Counted from the first letter of the stretch, positions 35,134-45,051 are shown. The stretch is DNA of 64,000 nucleotides from Polyangiaceae bacterium (GCA_025937835.1 JAICQO010000004.1:78413-142412), one strand, 5' to 3'. Translations and numbers: made by a program. The notes: a model not told the origin generated them from the letters alone.

Positions 35134-36345
35134 TCAGTACTGGTGGGTGACGGCGGCCGCCTCGGCCGTCGTACGCCGACCCGCTGCGGCCAGGTACAGC
35201 TCGTCGAGAGCGAGGGTGACCGTGAAATAGCCGCGTGCATCGTGGCTGTAGAACGGTTGGCGGCGTTGGCCGTCGGCGCCGAGCTGGCCGGTGAGGTTCG
35301 AGTATCCGATCGCGAGGGCCAGCTGCTTCGTCACGTCGTAGCCGAGCTCGACGTTGAACAGGGTCGAGACTCCGTAGCGCGGGGCGTCCTCGCGGGCCTC
35401 GACCTCGGCGCAGCCGGTGACGACCACCCCGCAGACCTCGACGCGGTCGTCCAGCGCGCGGCGATGAGCGTAGCGCAGACCGAGCTCCGTATACAGCGTG
35501 AGGTCGCGCACGACCTCGACCTCGGCCTGCGCCGAAATCGCGGCCTGGTGCAGGGGAAACGCGCTGCCGGAGATTTGGTCGCTCGGCAGCGAGCGGCCGT
35601 CCGGGCCGAGGCGCACGCGGTCCACGTCGTCGCTCGTTGGTACGCTGCTGCTCACGAACTGGTAGACGTAGCGCGCGTTCGCGCCCAGCAACGCTTTCGG
35701 CAGGAAGCTCGCGCCGTCACCGCGCAGCGGGACGAGCTGCTCGACACCGCCGCCCGCGCCGAGCCCCAGGATCTTGCCGTTCGACGCGCTCACCTTCGAG
35801 GTCGGGAGGATCAGCTGCGGCGCACGGAGGATCAGGTCGGTGGTGGCACCGGGTGAATCATTGACGCGCCGGACGTACGCAAGCCAGAGCTCGGCATCCG
35901 TGAACGTCCACTCGCCGCGCTCGGTCGTCGAATCGCTGTCCGTGAACTCACGCACCAGCGCGATATCGCCGCGCGCGCTCAGGCTCTCGGTCTCGACGTC
36001 GTGGAAGTAGTAGCGGGGCCGGAAACCGAACGTCATCTCGTAGACGGGGTTCTGGCTCTGGTAATCCTGCCCGACGCCCAACGAATCGGCGCTCGCGGCG
36101 TTGTCCCAGTACAGCGTGCTCGCACGAAACGGGACGCGCGGTGCATCGCTGTCTTCCGATGCTGCGGGAACGGTCGTGACGCCCGAGTCGATGACGGCAG
36201 ACTCGGCCACGGGTCTGGCTTCTGCTTCCGAGGGCGTCTGAGCGGCTAACGCCGCCGCGGGGCTCAGGCTCGCGAGCGCGAACCCGGACCGAGCGAGCCA
36301 AACGCGAGCTGCCAGCATCGCGCAGAGGCTAGCGCGTTTTTTCAC
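35134..36345 (-). CDS. Probable outer-membrane beta-barrel protein
   Basis: The 403-residue protein has a signal peptide (cut near AALA-AQ at about 35) and many alternating amphipathic strands with aromatic girdles (YEMTFGFRPRYYFHDVETES; GDIALVREFTDSDSTTERGE; LTLYTELGLRYAHRRALDDR). This fits an outer-membrane barrel of about 14-16 strands; no family was recognised. The penultimate region LDELYLAAAGR is not the usual C-terminal Phe signal. It lies upstream of the REC-GGDEF operon with a gap of 104 bp, so it could be co-regulated. Confidence 0.7.
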   Translation of the reverse strand: MKKRASLCAMLAARVWLARSGFALASLSPAAALAAQTPSEAEARPVAESAVIDSGVTTVPAASEDSDAPRVPFRASTLYWDNAASADSLGVGQDYQSQNPVYEMTFGFRPRYYFHDVETESLSARGDIALVREFTDSDSTTERGEWTFTDAELWLAYVRRVNDSPGATTDLILRAPQLILPTSKVSASNGKILGLGAGGGVEQLVPLRGDGASFLPKALLGANARYVYQFVSSSVPTSDDVDRVRLGPDGRSLPSDQISGSAFPLHQAAISAQAEVEVVRDLTLYTELGLRYAHRRALDDRVEVCGVVVTGCAEVEAREDAPRYGVSTLFNVELGYDVTKQLALAIGYSNLTGQLGADGQRRQPFYSHDARGYFTVTLALDELYLAAAGRRTTAEAAAVTHQY

Positions 36346-36413
36346 GGCGGGGACAGCCCTGACGGGTGGAAGCGCTGGTCGGCGGCGGCGAGTCGGGCTA
36401 AGCGTCGGTCCCC

Positions 36414-36776
36414 ATGTCGCAGCCCCTCCCCGCCACCGAGATCACGGCGCTCCTCGGCCGCGGCACGCACTTCGAGGGCAAGTTGCACTTCGCCGGGCGT
36501 GTGCGGATCGACGGCAGCTTCCGGGGAGAAATTCGCACGGAGGACGTGCTGGTGATCGGCGACGGCGCGGAGATCGACGCAACGATCGAGGCGGGGACCG
36601 TCATCATCAAGGGCGGAAGTTTGACGGGCTCGGTCGTCGCCACCGAGGCCATCGAGCTTTACGTGCCCGCTCGCGTGAACGGGACGCTCCGGGCGCCCGA
36701 GATCTTCATGGATAAGGGCGTGCAGTTCTCCGGCACCTGCACCATCGAGCCGGTGCGGGCCAGCGGGCCGGCGTAA
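36414..36776 (+). CDS. Bactofilin
   Basis: The 120-residue protein has the bactofilin core, a right-handed beta-helix: FEGKLHFAGRVRIDGSFRGE and VLVIGDGAEIDATIEAGTVI, then ELYVPARVNGTLRAPEIFMD. Hydrophobic positions repeat every 5-6 residues as expected. Short flexible ends (MSQPLPATEIT and PVRASGPA) match the family. Bactofilins polymerise without nucleotides and organise wall synthesis or polar structures; myxobacteria carry several. It is a single gene followed by a strong hairpin. Confidence 0.92.
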   Translation: MSQPLPATEITALLGRGTHFEGKLHFAGRVRIDGSFRGEIRTEDVLVIGDGAEIDATIEAGTVIIKGGSLTGSVVATEAIELYVPARVNGTLRAPEIFMDKGVQFSGTCTIEPVRASGPA

Positions 36777-36799
36777 CAGCAGCGAGACGCTGGGTCGCA

Positions 36800-36828
36800 A
36801 CACTTGCTCGGATCGAGCGAGCAAGTGT
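36800..36828 (+). terminator. Hairpin after the bactofilin gene (possible terminator)
   Basis: ACACTTGCTCG (36800-36810) pairs perfectly with CGAGCAAGTGT (36818-36828) around a 7-nt loop. CGCCGTTTTG follows, so the T run is short (4) and displaced by 5 nt. An intrinsic terminator is likely but not certain. Confidence 0.6.
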
Positions 36829-36989
36829 CGCCGTTTTGCGTCACCGAGGCGCTGAGTTCGCAGCGCGGTAACACCGCAATCTCGCGATCTCCCGGGATTG
36901 ACGCGGGTTTCGCGAGCGCTAGATGATGCTCGGGTCTCCGGCCGGAGGGCGGCACGCAGCGTGCATCTGGAGAGACCAAGGTGACGCGA

Positions 36990-37586
36990 ATGAATCGGCG
37001 CTCAGCGATCTTGTTGGCTCTCGGTGCGGCAACGGCAGCTCTCACTCCCGCAGGGGATGCTCACGCGGAGGGCTCGAAGAGCCGCAAGGTAGAGCGCTAC
37101 GAGGTCGCCAGCAAAGGCGCACGGGCCGGCGCTGCGCGCACGGTCGTGGAAGCGCCGCGCGAGGTCGTGCGCTCGGTCGTCACCGACTACAACCGTTACA
37201 CCGACTTCATCACGCGCTTCCGCTCGGCGAAGATCGTGGGGAAATCTGGGGACAAGACGGACGTCTACCTACAGGTGCCGATCATGAACGGCACGGTGAA
37301 GATCTGGGCCGTCGTGCGCTTCGATCCCCCGAAGCAGGTCGGCAATGATCTCGTGATCACGAGCAGGATGTTGAAGGGCAACGTCAAGCGGTTGGATGCG
37401 AACTGGCGCATCAAGCAACTCGACGCGCAGCGCAGTGAGTTGGCGCTCGAGCTCACGATCGTCCCGGCTCTGCCGGTTCCGGATTCCTTGGTGATGCCGG
37501 AGGTTCGCTATGCCGCCGCCAAGGCCGTGAGCGGCTCGCGCGACGAAGCCGAGCGCCGCCGCGCCAAGGGTGGCGAGCAGTCGTAA
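36990..37586 (+). CDS. Exported START/SRPBCC-like protein
   Basis: The 198-residue product starts MNRRSAILLALGAATAALTP; the twin Arg in NRRSAILL could be a Tat signal, and a cleavage site AHA-EG fits at about 26. The mature part resembles the START/Coq10 family: an early APREVVRSVVTDYNRYTDFI segment is typical, followed by a beta-rich lipid-pocket region (VKIWAVVRFDPPKQVGNDLV). ATG 36990 is preferred over GTG 36981 because AAGGTG lies 6 nt before it. Ligand unknown; a periplasmic lipid or quinone carrier is a reasonable guess. Confidence 0.75.
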   Translation: MNRRSAILLALGAATAALTPAGDAHAEGSKSRKVERYEVASKGARAGAARTVVEAPREVVRSVVTDYNRYTDFITRFRSAKIVGKSGDKTDVYLQVPIMNGTVKIWAVVRFDPPKQVGNDLVITSRMLKGNVKRLDANWRIKQLDAQRSELALELTIVPALPVPDSLVMPEVRYAAAKAVSGSRDEAERRRAKGGEQS

Positions 37587-37639
37587 GCACTGGTGTCGGT
37601 TTCGATACCACCTGAGACTGGCAGCACGATGACTGAGTG

Positions 37640-37669
37640 CTGACATCCGGCCGGCGAGGGCGATAGTCT
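37640..37669 (+). promoter_or_regulatory. Weak sigma-70-like promoter before the PASTA gene
   Basis: CTGACA (37640-37645) and TAGTCT (37664-37669) are 18 bp apart, 17 bp before the ATG at 37687. Each hexamer matches at 4-5 of 6 positions. A short leader would result. Confidence 0.35.
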
Positions 37670-37686
37670 GCCTAGACTAGAACGCC

Positions 37687-38394
37687 ATGCATGCTTCGAC
37701 CGTGATCCTCGTCGCCTTCCTCACCTCGGTGCTCACGTCGACGGGCACCGTGTATCTCGTCGAACGGCTGAATCTGTTCGAGAAGCCCGCCGTCGAACAA
37801 AGTGCGGTGCCGAACGTGCGCGGGCTCCCGGAGGCCGAGGCGCGCGCGAACCTCGAAGCAGCGGGCTTCATCGCGCTGATGGGCCAGCGCGAGCTGACGC
37901 CCGACGCGAAGCCCGGCACGGTGCTGCGGCAGTCGGTGCCCGGTGGGCAGCCGCTGCCGAAAGGGCACCAGGTCACGCTGACGATCGCCGACGCGCTGCC
38001 CAAAGTGCCGAACGTCGCAGGACTCGGCACGGCCGAAGCGCGGATCTTGTTGGAGAAGGACGGCTTCAAGCTGGAGGTCGGTGAGCCGCTCGCCGATGCC
38101 ACGGTGGAGGCGGGAAAGATCGTGAAGCAGGGGCCGGCCGCGGAAACTCCGTACGAGAAGGGCAAGAGCGTGCTCGTGCAGGTGTCGAGCGGGCCGGGCG
38201 AGCTCGAGGTGCCCAAGCTGACCGGCCTCGGCTTGAACAAGGCCAAAGAGCAGCTCGAAAAGCTCGGTTTCAAGCCGCAGGTGCGCTGGGTCTCGCAGGC
38301 GGAGACGGCCACCTTCGCCGTGCTCGGTCAAAAGCCGCCCGCCGGCGAAAAGGCCAAGACCGGCGCCGACATCGAGCTCGTGGTCAACCGCTGA
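37687..38394 (+). CDS. Membrane-anchored protein with three PASTA domains
   Basis: The 235-residue protein has one N-terminal transmembrane anchor (VILVAFLTSVLTSTGTVYLV, residues 6-25) and three PASTA repeats starting with VPNVRGLPEAEARANLEAAG, VPNVAGLGTAEARILLEKDG and VPKLTGLGLNKAKEQLEKLG. PASTA domains bind uncrosslinked peptidoglycan or beta-lactam-like ligands and are usually attached to Ser/Thr kinases or penicillin-binding proteins. Here there is no catalytic domain on the cytoplasmic side (5 residues only). It may act as a wall sensor or a decoy with an unlinked partner. Confidence 0.88.
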   Translation: MHASTVILVAFLTSVLTSTGTVYLVERLNLFEKPAVEQSAVPNVRGLPEAEARANLEAAGFIALMGQRELTPDAKPGTVLRQSVPGGQPLPKGHQVTLTIADALPKVPNVAGLGTAEARILLEKDGFKLEVGEPLADATVEAGKIVKQGPAAETPYEKGKSVLVQVSSGPGELEVPKLTGLGLNKAKEQLEKLGFKPQVRWVSQAETATFAVLGQKPPAGEKAKTGADIELVVNR

Positions 38395-38416
38395 GCCGCG
38401 ACTACAGTCAGGCGCC

Positions 38417-41254
38417 ATGCCCGGCGCCCGCCCGATGAACCCGAGCTCGGCGTGGATGCTCGCGCCGAGCGAGCGTCACGCCGAAGCGCTGGTGATCGCC
38501 GGAGCCAGCGCTTCGAGCCTGCCCGCGTGGTTGAACGAGCTCGCCTCGGAGCGCGCGCCGGACCTGACCGCGACGACGCCGGAAATCCGGCGCTTGCTGA
38601 CGGCGCGGCTCTTGGGCCTGCACAGCTCGCGGGCGCGCGGGGTCGACGACGCGCTCGGCGCGCTGCGGCGGGCACGCACGCGGACGAGCAGTCTGCGCGC
38701 CACCAACACGGAACGCGGCGCCTGGCTCGCGAAAACACTCGAAGCCGCGGACGCCGAGCTCCGGCTGCGCCAGCTGAGAGACGATCGGGACGGCACCTGG
38801 CTCGCCGCCGAGTTACTGAAGTCGGAGCCCGAGCGGGTGCGCGCTCGTGGCCGAGAGCTGAAGTTGGTGGGGTTCACGCGCTGGGACCGCGCGACGCTCA
38901 CGCTGTTCGAAACGTTGCACGCCGCGCTCGGGGCAACCGGCGGGGGCGCGAGCATCGAGCTGCCGCTGCCGAGCGAAGGGCCGCTCGCGGATGCGTGCGG
39001 GCAGGTCTTTGCCGAGCTCGAAGCGCGCTGGGCGACGCGGCCCACGGCCCCGGCGTTGCTCCCCCAACGCGAGCGCCGTCAGGGCACGCCGCGGCTCATC
39101 GCGGCGCACGACGCGCCGAGTGAAGCGCGCGCCGTGGTGCGCGCCGTGCTCGAAGCGCTCCAGGGCGGCGCCGCGCTCGATGCGATCGCGATCGCTCCGG
39201 TCGAGCTGTCCGAGAGCGTCCTCGAGCCGCTGCGCTTCGAGCTCGAAAAGGCCCGGCTTCCCTTCGTGGAGCCGCGCGGACGGCCCCCCCTCGCCTCGCC
39301 CCGCGCGCACCGCGCGCTCGAGCTGCTCCGGCTCGCGGCCGGCCCCCTCTCGCGCGACGCGCTGATCGACGTCTTGCGCACGCCCGGGTTGAAGCTCGGC
39401 CGCTGGTTTTCGGACACGAACCCGAGCGAGCTGTGCTCCGAGCTCGCCAAGCTGCCGCTACGCGTGGATCGAACGGGCGACGAGCTGCTGCGTGATCTCG
39501 GCGATCGGCTGGCCGAGCTCGAGCGCGAAGAGCGGCCGTCGGCTTCCAGGCTGCGCCCCGCCGAGCGCGCGCTCGCGGCCTTCCTCGCGGAGCTCGCTGC
39601 CGTCGGCGAGCCGGCGCCGCGCACGCTGCACGCTCGCCGCGCCGCGAAACTGTTCGACGAGCTCGGCCTGAGCGAGCCGGCTCTGCCCGTGATCCGCGAC
39701 GCCATCGCGCGCAGCGTCCAGAAGCGCCCCGAGCTGTTGTTCGCGCTCGGCCAGGACAGCCGCGCCAACCGCGCGATCCAGGCGGCGCTCGAGCGCACGC
39801 GCGCCGCGGCGTTGGCCCTCGGCGCGACGGAAGCGGTGGCGCTCGAGGTGTACGTCGGAGAGCTCGACCAGGCGCTCGAGGGCTCGACGCCGCTCTCCGG
39901 AGCGGCGCGGGCCGGCGCCGTGCGCATCGCGCGCCCGGTGGACCTGGCTGGGCTCGAGCTCGACGCCGTGGTGTTGTGTCGCGCGAGCGACGCCGCGCTC
40001 GACCGCAACCCGGCCCCGAACGCCGTGCTCGGCGAGCGCTTCGGCGCGCTGTTGCCGAAGGACGAGCGCCCGCCGACCGTGTTCGCGGAGCACCGCTTCG
40101 AGCTCGTGGCCGTGGCCTCCGTGCTGAGCGGCGCGCGGCAGCTCTCGGTGAGCTACGCCACGCACGAAGGGGAATCGTCGCTCGGGCCGAGCCGGCTCGT
40201 GATGTGGCTCGAGAGCCGCGGCGCCCTGCTGCGCCGCGAGCCGATGTCGCTGCTCGCCCGCGGCGCGGGACGCACGATCCGCGCCCCGGTGCCGTCTCCG
40301 AGCGCGCTGCGCCGGGCCGAGATCGAGGCCGAGCGGCAGCGCTATTTCTTCGCAGCCGATCCGGAAGCGGCAGCCGGCCCTTACAGCGGCCGCACGCAGG
40401 ACCTCGCGGCGTATCTGGGGGGCGACAGCGGGCGGCCAATCGCCGTGACCGCGCTCGAACGCGCCCTGCGCTGCCGGTTCCTCGGCTTCATGGGCAGCGT
40501 GCTGCGCGCCAACCGCGACGATCCGGTCGGGGACGCGATCAGCGCGCGCGAGCGCGGCAGTTTGTTACACGCGGCGCTGGCGGCTGCCCTCGACGCGACG
40601 CGCAGCCGGCTGGGCGTGGACACGCCCGCGGAGCTGCTCGCAGCCGGCATGGAAGCAGCTCGCGTCACGCTCGAGACGAAGGGCCGCGGTGCGCTCCGGC
40701 GCGCAGGGCTCGCCGCGACGCTGCTCGACGTGCGGGCGATCCTCCGCGTCAGCTTCGCCGCCGACGACGGCGTGGCGTTCGCCGAAGCCGAGCTCGGATT
40801 CGGGCCCGGCTCGACCTGGCAGCCGCTCGAGCTCGACTCGCTACACGTATCCGGTCGCATCGATCGCATCGACGCCTCCGGCGATCGCCGGCGGGTCCGC
40901 GTCATCGACTACAAGACACGGCTCGGCAGCAAGGGCGACGGCTCCACCGAGCTCCAACCCTGGCTCTACGCCGAGAAGGTGGCGCGAGAGTGGGGCGCGG
41001 AGCACACCTCGTTCGCGTATTTCGGCTTGAACCAGCGCACACCCGCGCTGCGCGTCGTCTACGAGGGGCCGCCGAACGGCGAGGAGATCCGGACTGCGTT
41101 CGAGCGCGCGGAGACGATCGCGCAGGAGCTTGGCGCGGGCCGCGTCGAGCCACTGCCGAAGCAGAAGGGCTTCTGCACGCGCTGCCTCGCCCGCGACGCC
41201 TGCCGCCGGCCGCTGTCCGCGCCCGATCCGGGCCCCGAGCGGGGCGAGCCGTGA
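38417..41254 (+). CDS. addB: AddB-like subunit of helicase-nuclease
   Basis: The 945-residue protein has an inactivated helicase-like N-terminal two-thirds (no Walker A) and a PD-(D/E)XK nuclease domain with the VIDYKT motif at about 828-833. C-terminal cysteines CTRCLARDAC (about 919-928) plus an earlier Cys in ALRCRFLGFMG form the Fe-S 'staple' typical of AddB. It pairs with AddA in resecting DNA ends to Chi-like sites. ATG 38417 is 22 nt after the PASTA gene; a second ATG at 38435 is possible. Sequence similarity to AddB is weak in the N-terminal half, but gene pairing is decisive. Confidence 0.85.
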   Translation: MPGARPMNPSSAWMLAPSERHAEALVIAGASASSLPAWLNELASERAPDLTATTPEIRRLLTARLLGLHSSRARGVDDALGALRRARTRTSSLRATNTERGAWLAKTLEAADAELRLRQLRDDRDGTWLAAELLKSEPERVRARGRELKLVGFTRWDRATLTLFETLHAALGATGGGASIELPLPSEGPLADACGQVFAELEARWATRPTAPALLPQRERRQGTPRLIAAHDAPSEARAVVRAVLEALQGGAALDAIAIAPVELSESVLEPLRFELEKARLPFVEPRGRPPLASPRAHRALELLRLAAGPLSRDALIDVLRTPGLKLGRWFSDTNPSELCSELAKLPLRVDRTGDELLRDLGDRLAELEREERPSASRLRPAERALAAFLAELAAVGEPAPRTLHARRAAKLFDELGLSEPALPVIRDAIARSVQKRPELLFALGQDSRANRAIQAALERTRAAALALGATEAVALEVYVGELDQALEGSTPLSGAARAGAVRIARPVDLAGLELDAVVLCRASDAALDRNPAPNAVLGERFGALLPKDERPPTVFAEHRFELVAVASVLSGARQLSVSYATHEGESSLGPSRLVMWLESRGALLRREPMSLLARGAGRTIRAPVPSPSALRRAEIEAERQRYFFAADPEAAAGPYSGRTQDLAAYLGGDSGRPIAVTALERALRCRFLGFMGSVLRANRDDPVGDAISARERGSLLHAALAAALDATRSRLGVDTPAELLAAGMEAARVTLETKGRGALRRAGLAATLLDVRAILRVSFAADDGVAFAEAELGFGPGSTWQPLELDSLHVSGRIDRIDASGDRRRVRVIDYKTRLGSKGDGSTELQPWLYAEKVAREWGAEHTSFAYFGLNQRTPALRVVYEGPPNGEEIRTAFERAETIAQELGAGRVEPLPKQKGFCTRCLARDACRRPLSAPDPGPERGEP

Positions 41255-44200
41255 CTTCCGCTACCGATCCGACGGCGCTCGCGCTCGAGCACAACGCGGT
41301 GATCGCCGCGAGCGCCGGCACCGGCAAGACGCACCTGCTCACGAACCTGTACCTGGCGCTGGTGCTCGGGCTCGGGCCGGATGAAAAGCGCGTCGCCGCG
41401 GAGCGCATCGCCGCCACGACCTTTTCGCGTGCTGCCGCGCGCGAGATCCGCGAGCGGCTCGAGCAGCGCCTCGCGGTCCTTGCTGGCGAGGCGCGCGTAG
41501 AAGGCGTGATCGGCAAGGATGCAGCGCTCGGCAGGCTCGCGGAAGCCCGCGGCCTCTCGGACCGCGAGCTCTCGGGCCGGGCCAAGCGGGCGCTCGAAGA
41601 CCTGCCGAGGGCGTTCATCGACACGCTGCACGGCCTGGCCACGCGGCTCGTGCGTACCCACGCGCTCGAGCTCGAGCTGTCACCGGGATTCACGATCTTG
41701 GACGAGAGCGCGGCCTTCGAGGACTCGGAGACCGCGCTCGACGAAGTCCTGTCACAGGCCCTCGACGAGGGCGGCGACACTGGGCGCGCCGCGCTCGCGC
41801 TGATCGACTCGTGTCACGGGCTCGAGGGCACGCGCAGCGCGCTGCTCGGCCTGTTCAGCCTGCTCGACGAGGAAGGGCTCGGCGCCGACGAGCTCGCGCC
41901 GCCGTCGCACGTCGCGGAAGCCGGAGAGCTCGCGAGCAGCATGCGCGACGCCGCGCGCGCCGTCCTCGGGCATGGCCGCTCGCACCCCCTCGCCGCCGCA
42001 GCCGACGAAGTGCTCGCCGCGCTCGCCGAGCCCGTGGATGCAGCTCGGCTCGAGCGCGGGCTCGGCGCGCTGCTCGGCGAGCGCCGTCCCAAGCTCGAAA
42101 AGTATCCGGGCGGTCCCGAGCTCGTGTCGCTGCTCGACTCGGTGCCGGCGGCGGCCTCGAGCAAGAACCGCGGGGAGCAGCTGGCGCTCGCGGCGCGCTT
42201 CGTCGCGCGCGCACCGGAGCTCGCCGCCGAGAGCCGCGGTATCGCGGCGCTGATCGGGCGCATCCAGCAAGACCGGCGCAAGCGCCGCATCGAAAAGAAC
42301 CAGCTCGGCTTCGGCGACGTGCTGTGGCTCGCGCGCGAGGTGCTGCTCCACCGCCCGGACCTGCAGGTGGAAGCCGCCGAGGCGCTCGACGCCCTGCTGG
42401 TCGATGAGTTCCAGGACACGAGCCGCGTGCAGCGCGATCTGCTGATGCTGCTCCGGCAGACGCCGGAGGCCGCGCGCAGGCGCGCGCCGGGCAGCTTGCC
42501 CGAAGCGAGCTCGCTCGAGCCTCGCGGCCTCGTCGTGGTCGGCGATCGCAAGCAGTCGATCTACGCCTTCCGCGGCGCGGACGTGTCGGTGTACGCGCGG
42601 CTCGCAGCCGAGCTCGCCGGGGAGCCGGCAGCGCGCGCCCTCGATCTGCGCGGAGTGCGGGCCGCCGAGAACCCCGTGGCGCGCTTCTCGGCGCTGTCCG
42701 AAAATTTTCGCTCGGCGCCCGGGATCTTGAGCTTCGTGAACGCCGTGGCGCGCCGCGACTTCACCGAAACGCCGCGCCGCGCCTTCGAGATCCGCTACAC
42801 GGAGCCGGAGGCGCTGCTCCCGGGCCGCCCGGACGCGGCGCCGGGCCGGGTGACGCTGATCGACGCCCAGCCGGTCCCGCGCGCCGAAGATCCGCTGTTG
42901 TCCCGCGCCGAGGGCGCGCTGCTCTCGGCTTTCACCATCGCCGGCTTCTGCGCGCGCTCGCACGCCGAAGGCACCCCGCTCGCGAACATCGCCGTGTTGT
43001 CACGCCGGCGCGCCATGTTGCCGCTGCTCGAGATCGCGCTCGATCGCTTCCAGATCCCGTTCGTGGTCGCGGGCCGTGCGCTCTACGCAACCTCCGAGGT
43101 CCGCGATCTCGCGGCGCTGCTGCGCGTGGCGCTCGATCCGCACGACCGTCACGCGCTGGTGGTGGTCGCGAGGAGCCCGCTCGGCGGCATCTCCGATCCC
43201 GGCCTGGTCGAGCTCAGCGAGCCTGGACGCGGGCTGCTCCCGGCGTGGCGCTGGGACCCGGACCGCGTGAGTGACCCGGGTGACCGCGGACTCGTGGCCG
43301 AGCTCAAGCAACGCCTGCTCGAGCTCGCGGACGTGGGCCCGCGCTTGTCGCCGCGCGACGCGCTGTCGTTCGCCGTCGAGCGCTTCGAGCTCGAATCCGT
43401 GCTCGGCAGAGAGGCGCGCGGACCGGGCCGGTTCGGCAACGTCGGACGGCTGCTCGAGATCGCCGCGCGGCACGGCGGCAACTTGCCGCGCTTCTCGCGC
43501 TGGCTCGAGCGGCAGATCAGCCTCGAGGTGGACGAGAGCGAAGCGGCCGTGTTCTCCGAGGGCGACGACGCGGTGCGCCTGCTCACCGTGCACGGCAGCA
43601 AGGGGCTCGCCTTCGAGGTGACGGTGCTGGCCGACGCCGACGCGCACGAGGTGCCGCACAGCGCTCCGCTCTCGTTGCTCAGGAACGACGACGGCTCGAT
43701 CGAGCTCGTGGTGCGGCACCGCGGCCCCGACGGCGCCGAGTACACGCGGCTGATGGGGCGCGCCGCCGCCGATGCCCGCGAGCGCGCCCTCGCCGAACGC
43801 CAGCGCTTGTCGTACGTCGCGCTGACGCGAGCGCGGCGCGAGCTCGTGATCGTGCTGCCGCAAAAGCCGCGCTCGAACACGCTCGCGCTGAGCATCCAGG
43901 ACGTGCTGGCGAGCGGCGCGCTCGACGGCGAGCCGGCGCTCGTGCGCGTGCCCGGCGCGGAGCTGCTCGAAGCGCCGCCGCGCCCTACACCAGCAGCCGA
44001 GTCCTCGCTGCCCGTACCCGAGCGGCCCCTCGAGCCGAGCTTCCGCGCCGCCGCGGTCGGTGTCACCGCCCTCGCCGATTTTTCGATCTGCGCGCGGCGC
44101 TTTCAGCTCTTGCACGTGCTCGGCATCGACGAGCCGACGTTCTCCGACGCGCGGGGCGACGGCGCCGACGACGCGCGCGCGCTCGGCAGCGCCGCGCACC

Positions 44201-44862
44201 GCGTGCTCGAGCGCTTCCCGCTGGAGCGCTTCGGGACGCAGATCCCGCTCGACGAGCTGAGGCTTTTGCTCGAGCGCGAGGGCCTCGACCCGGAGCTCGA
44301 AGCCACGCGCCGCACCGCGAGCGGCATCGCGGCTTTCCTCGGCGGGCACTACGCGGCGAGCCTCGTCGAGCCCGGCACGCGCGTGCACCGCGAGATCGAG
44401 CTCACCGAGCTGGTCGATGCGAGCGATCGCGACAAGCCGCAGCTCGAGCTGTTCGCGCGCGCCGTGGAGCGCAAGGCTCTGATCAAGGCCACCCTCGACC
44501 TGGTCGTGGAGCGCGGCGACGGCCGCCTCGAGGTGGTCGACTACAAGCGTACCCGCGGGGGTGACGACCGGCGCTACGCGCTCCAGCTCGCGGCCTACGC
44601 CAGCGTGTGCCGGGCCCGGTTCGGGGCGAGCAGCCTGCGCGTCGGCCTCGTGCACCTGCTCGCCGACGCGCCCGAGCCCGACTGGTTCGCGCCCGAGTCG
44701 GCCGAGCTCGGCGGGCTGGTCAGCGATCTGGTCCGCCGCCGCTACTCCGGCGACTTCCCCCCGGTCCCGGCGGCCCGCTGCAAGGACGCGCGCTGCGGCT
44801 TCCTTTTGGCCTGCCACCCCACGGCTCAGCGGGAGCGCTCGCGCAACCCGGTCGAAAACTGA
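41251..44862 (+). CDS. addA: AddA-like UvrD-family helicase-nuclease subunit
   Basis: The 1203-residue protein has all UvrD helicase motifs: Walker A AASAGTGKTHLL (about 19-30), DEFQDTS (about 385), GDRKQSIYAFRGAD, SENFRS, TVHGSKGLAFEV, and YVALTRAR, and a C-terminal PD-(D/E)XK nuclease with VVDYKRT (about 1096) and QLAAYA. It is the AddA motor-nuclease for recombinational repair. The GTG at 41251 overlaps the addB stop by 4 nt. A much longer open frame upstream lies wholly over addB in another frame and is not part of it. Confidence 0.93.
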   Translation: MTSATDPTALALEHNAVIAASAGTGKTHLLTNLYLALVLGLGPDEKRVAAERIAATTFSRAAAREIRERLEQRLAVLAGEARVEGVIGKDAALGRLAEARGLSDRELSGRAKRALEDLPRAFIDTLHGLATRLVRTHALELELSPGFTILDESAAFEDSETALDEVLSQALDEGGDTGRAALALIDSCHGLEGTRSALLGLFSLLDEEGLGADELAPPSHVAEAGELASSMRDAARAVLGHGRSHPLAAAADEVLAALAEPVDAARLERGLGALLGERRPKLEKYPGGPELVSLLDSVPAAASSKNRGEQLALAARFVARAPELAAESRGIAALIGRIQQDRRKRRIEKNQLGFGDVLWLAREVLLHRPDLQVEAAEALDALLVDEFQDTSRVQRDLLMLLRQTPEAARRRAPGSLPEASSLEPRGLVVVGDRKQSIYAFRGADVSVYARLAAELAGEPAARALDLRGVRAAENPVARFSALSENFRSAPGILSFVNAVARRDFTETPRRAFEIRYTEPEALLPGRPDAAPGRVTLIDAQPVPRAEDPLLSRAEGALLSAFTIAGFCARSHAEGTPLANIAVLSRRRAMLPLLEIALDRFQIPFVVAGRALYATSEVRDLAALLRVALDPHDRHALVVVARSPLGGISDPGLVELSEPGRGLLPAWRWDPDRVSDPGDRGLVAELKQRLLELADVGPRLSPRDALSFAVERFELESVLGREARGPGRFGNVGRLLEIAARHGGNLPRFSRWLERQISLEVDESEAAVFSEGDDAVRLLTVHGSKGLAFEVTVLADADAHEVPHSAPLSLLRNDDGSIELVVRHRGPDGAEYTRLMGRAAADARERALAERQRLSYVALTRARRELVIVLPQKPRSNTLALSIQDVLASGALDGEPALVRVPGAELLEAPPRPTPAAESSLPVPERPLEPSFRAAAVGVTALADFSICARRFQLLHVLGIDEPTFSDARGDGADDARALGSAAHRVLERFPLERFGTQIPLDELRLLLEREGLDPELEATRRTASGIAAFLGGHYAASLVEPGTRVHREIELTELVDASDRDKPQLELFARAVERKALIKATLDLVVERGDGRLEVVDYKRTRGGDDRRYALQLAAYASVCRARFGASSLRVGLVHLLADAPEPDWFAPESAELGGLVSDLVRRRYSGDFPPVPAARCKDARCGFLLACHPTAQRERSRNPVEN

Positions 44863-44931
44863 AGGTCGCGCTCCGAGGGCCGCATCGGAAACTCTTCGCC
44901 CGAAATAATGCGCCGCGTCACCCGAAGGCGC

Positions 44932-44959
44932 CTGACACGGGCGAGAAGTGCCATATACT
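44932..44959 (+). promoter_or_regulatory. Sigma-70-like promoter of gltBD
   Basis: CTGACA (44932-44937) and TATACT (44954-44959) are 16 bp apart; each differs from consensus at one position. Transcription would start near 44966, giving an 86-nt leader to gltB. Nothing resembling a glutamate riboswitch is evident in the leader. Confidence 0.65.
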
Positions 44960-45051
44960 AGCCGGCCGGCGCCCGCGCTGCGCCAAACCCCTACAGCTCG
45001 ACCCTTCCACCTACACAACAGGGCGCCAAAGCGCCCGACACCAGGGACAGA

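Noticed and set aside
39976..41250. Upstream extension of addA by 425 codons
   Set aside because: It lies in another frame over the well-conserved addB gene; the helicase N-terminus fits GTG 41251 with a 4-nt overlap.
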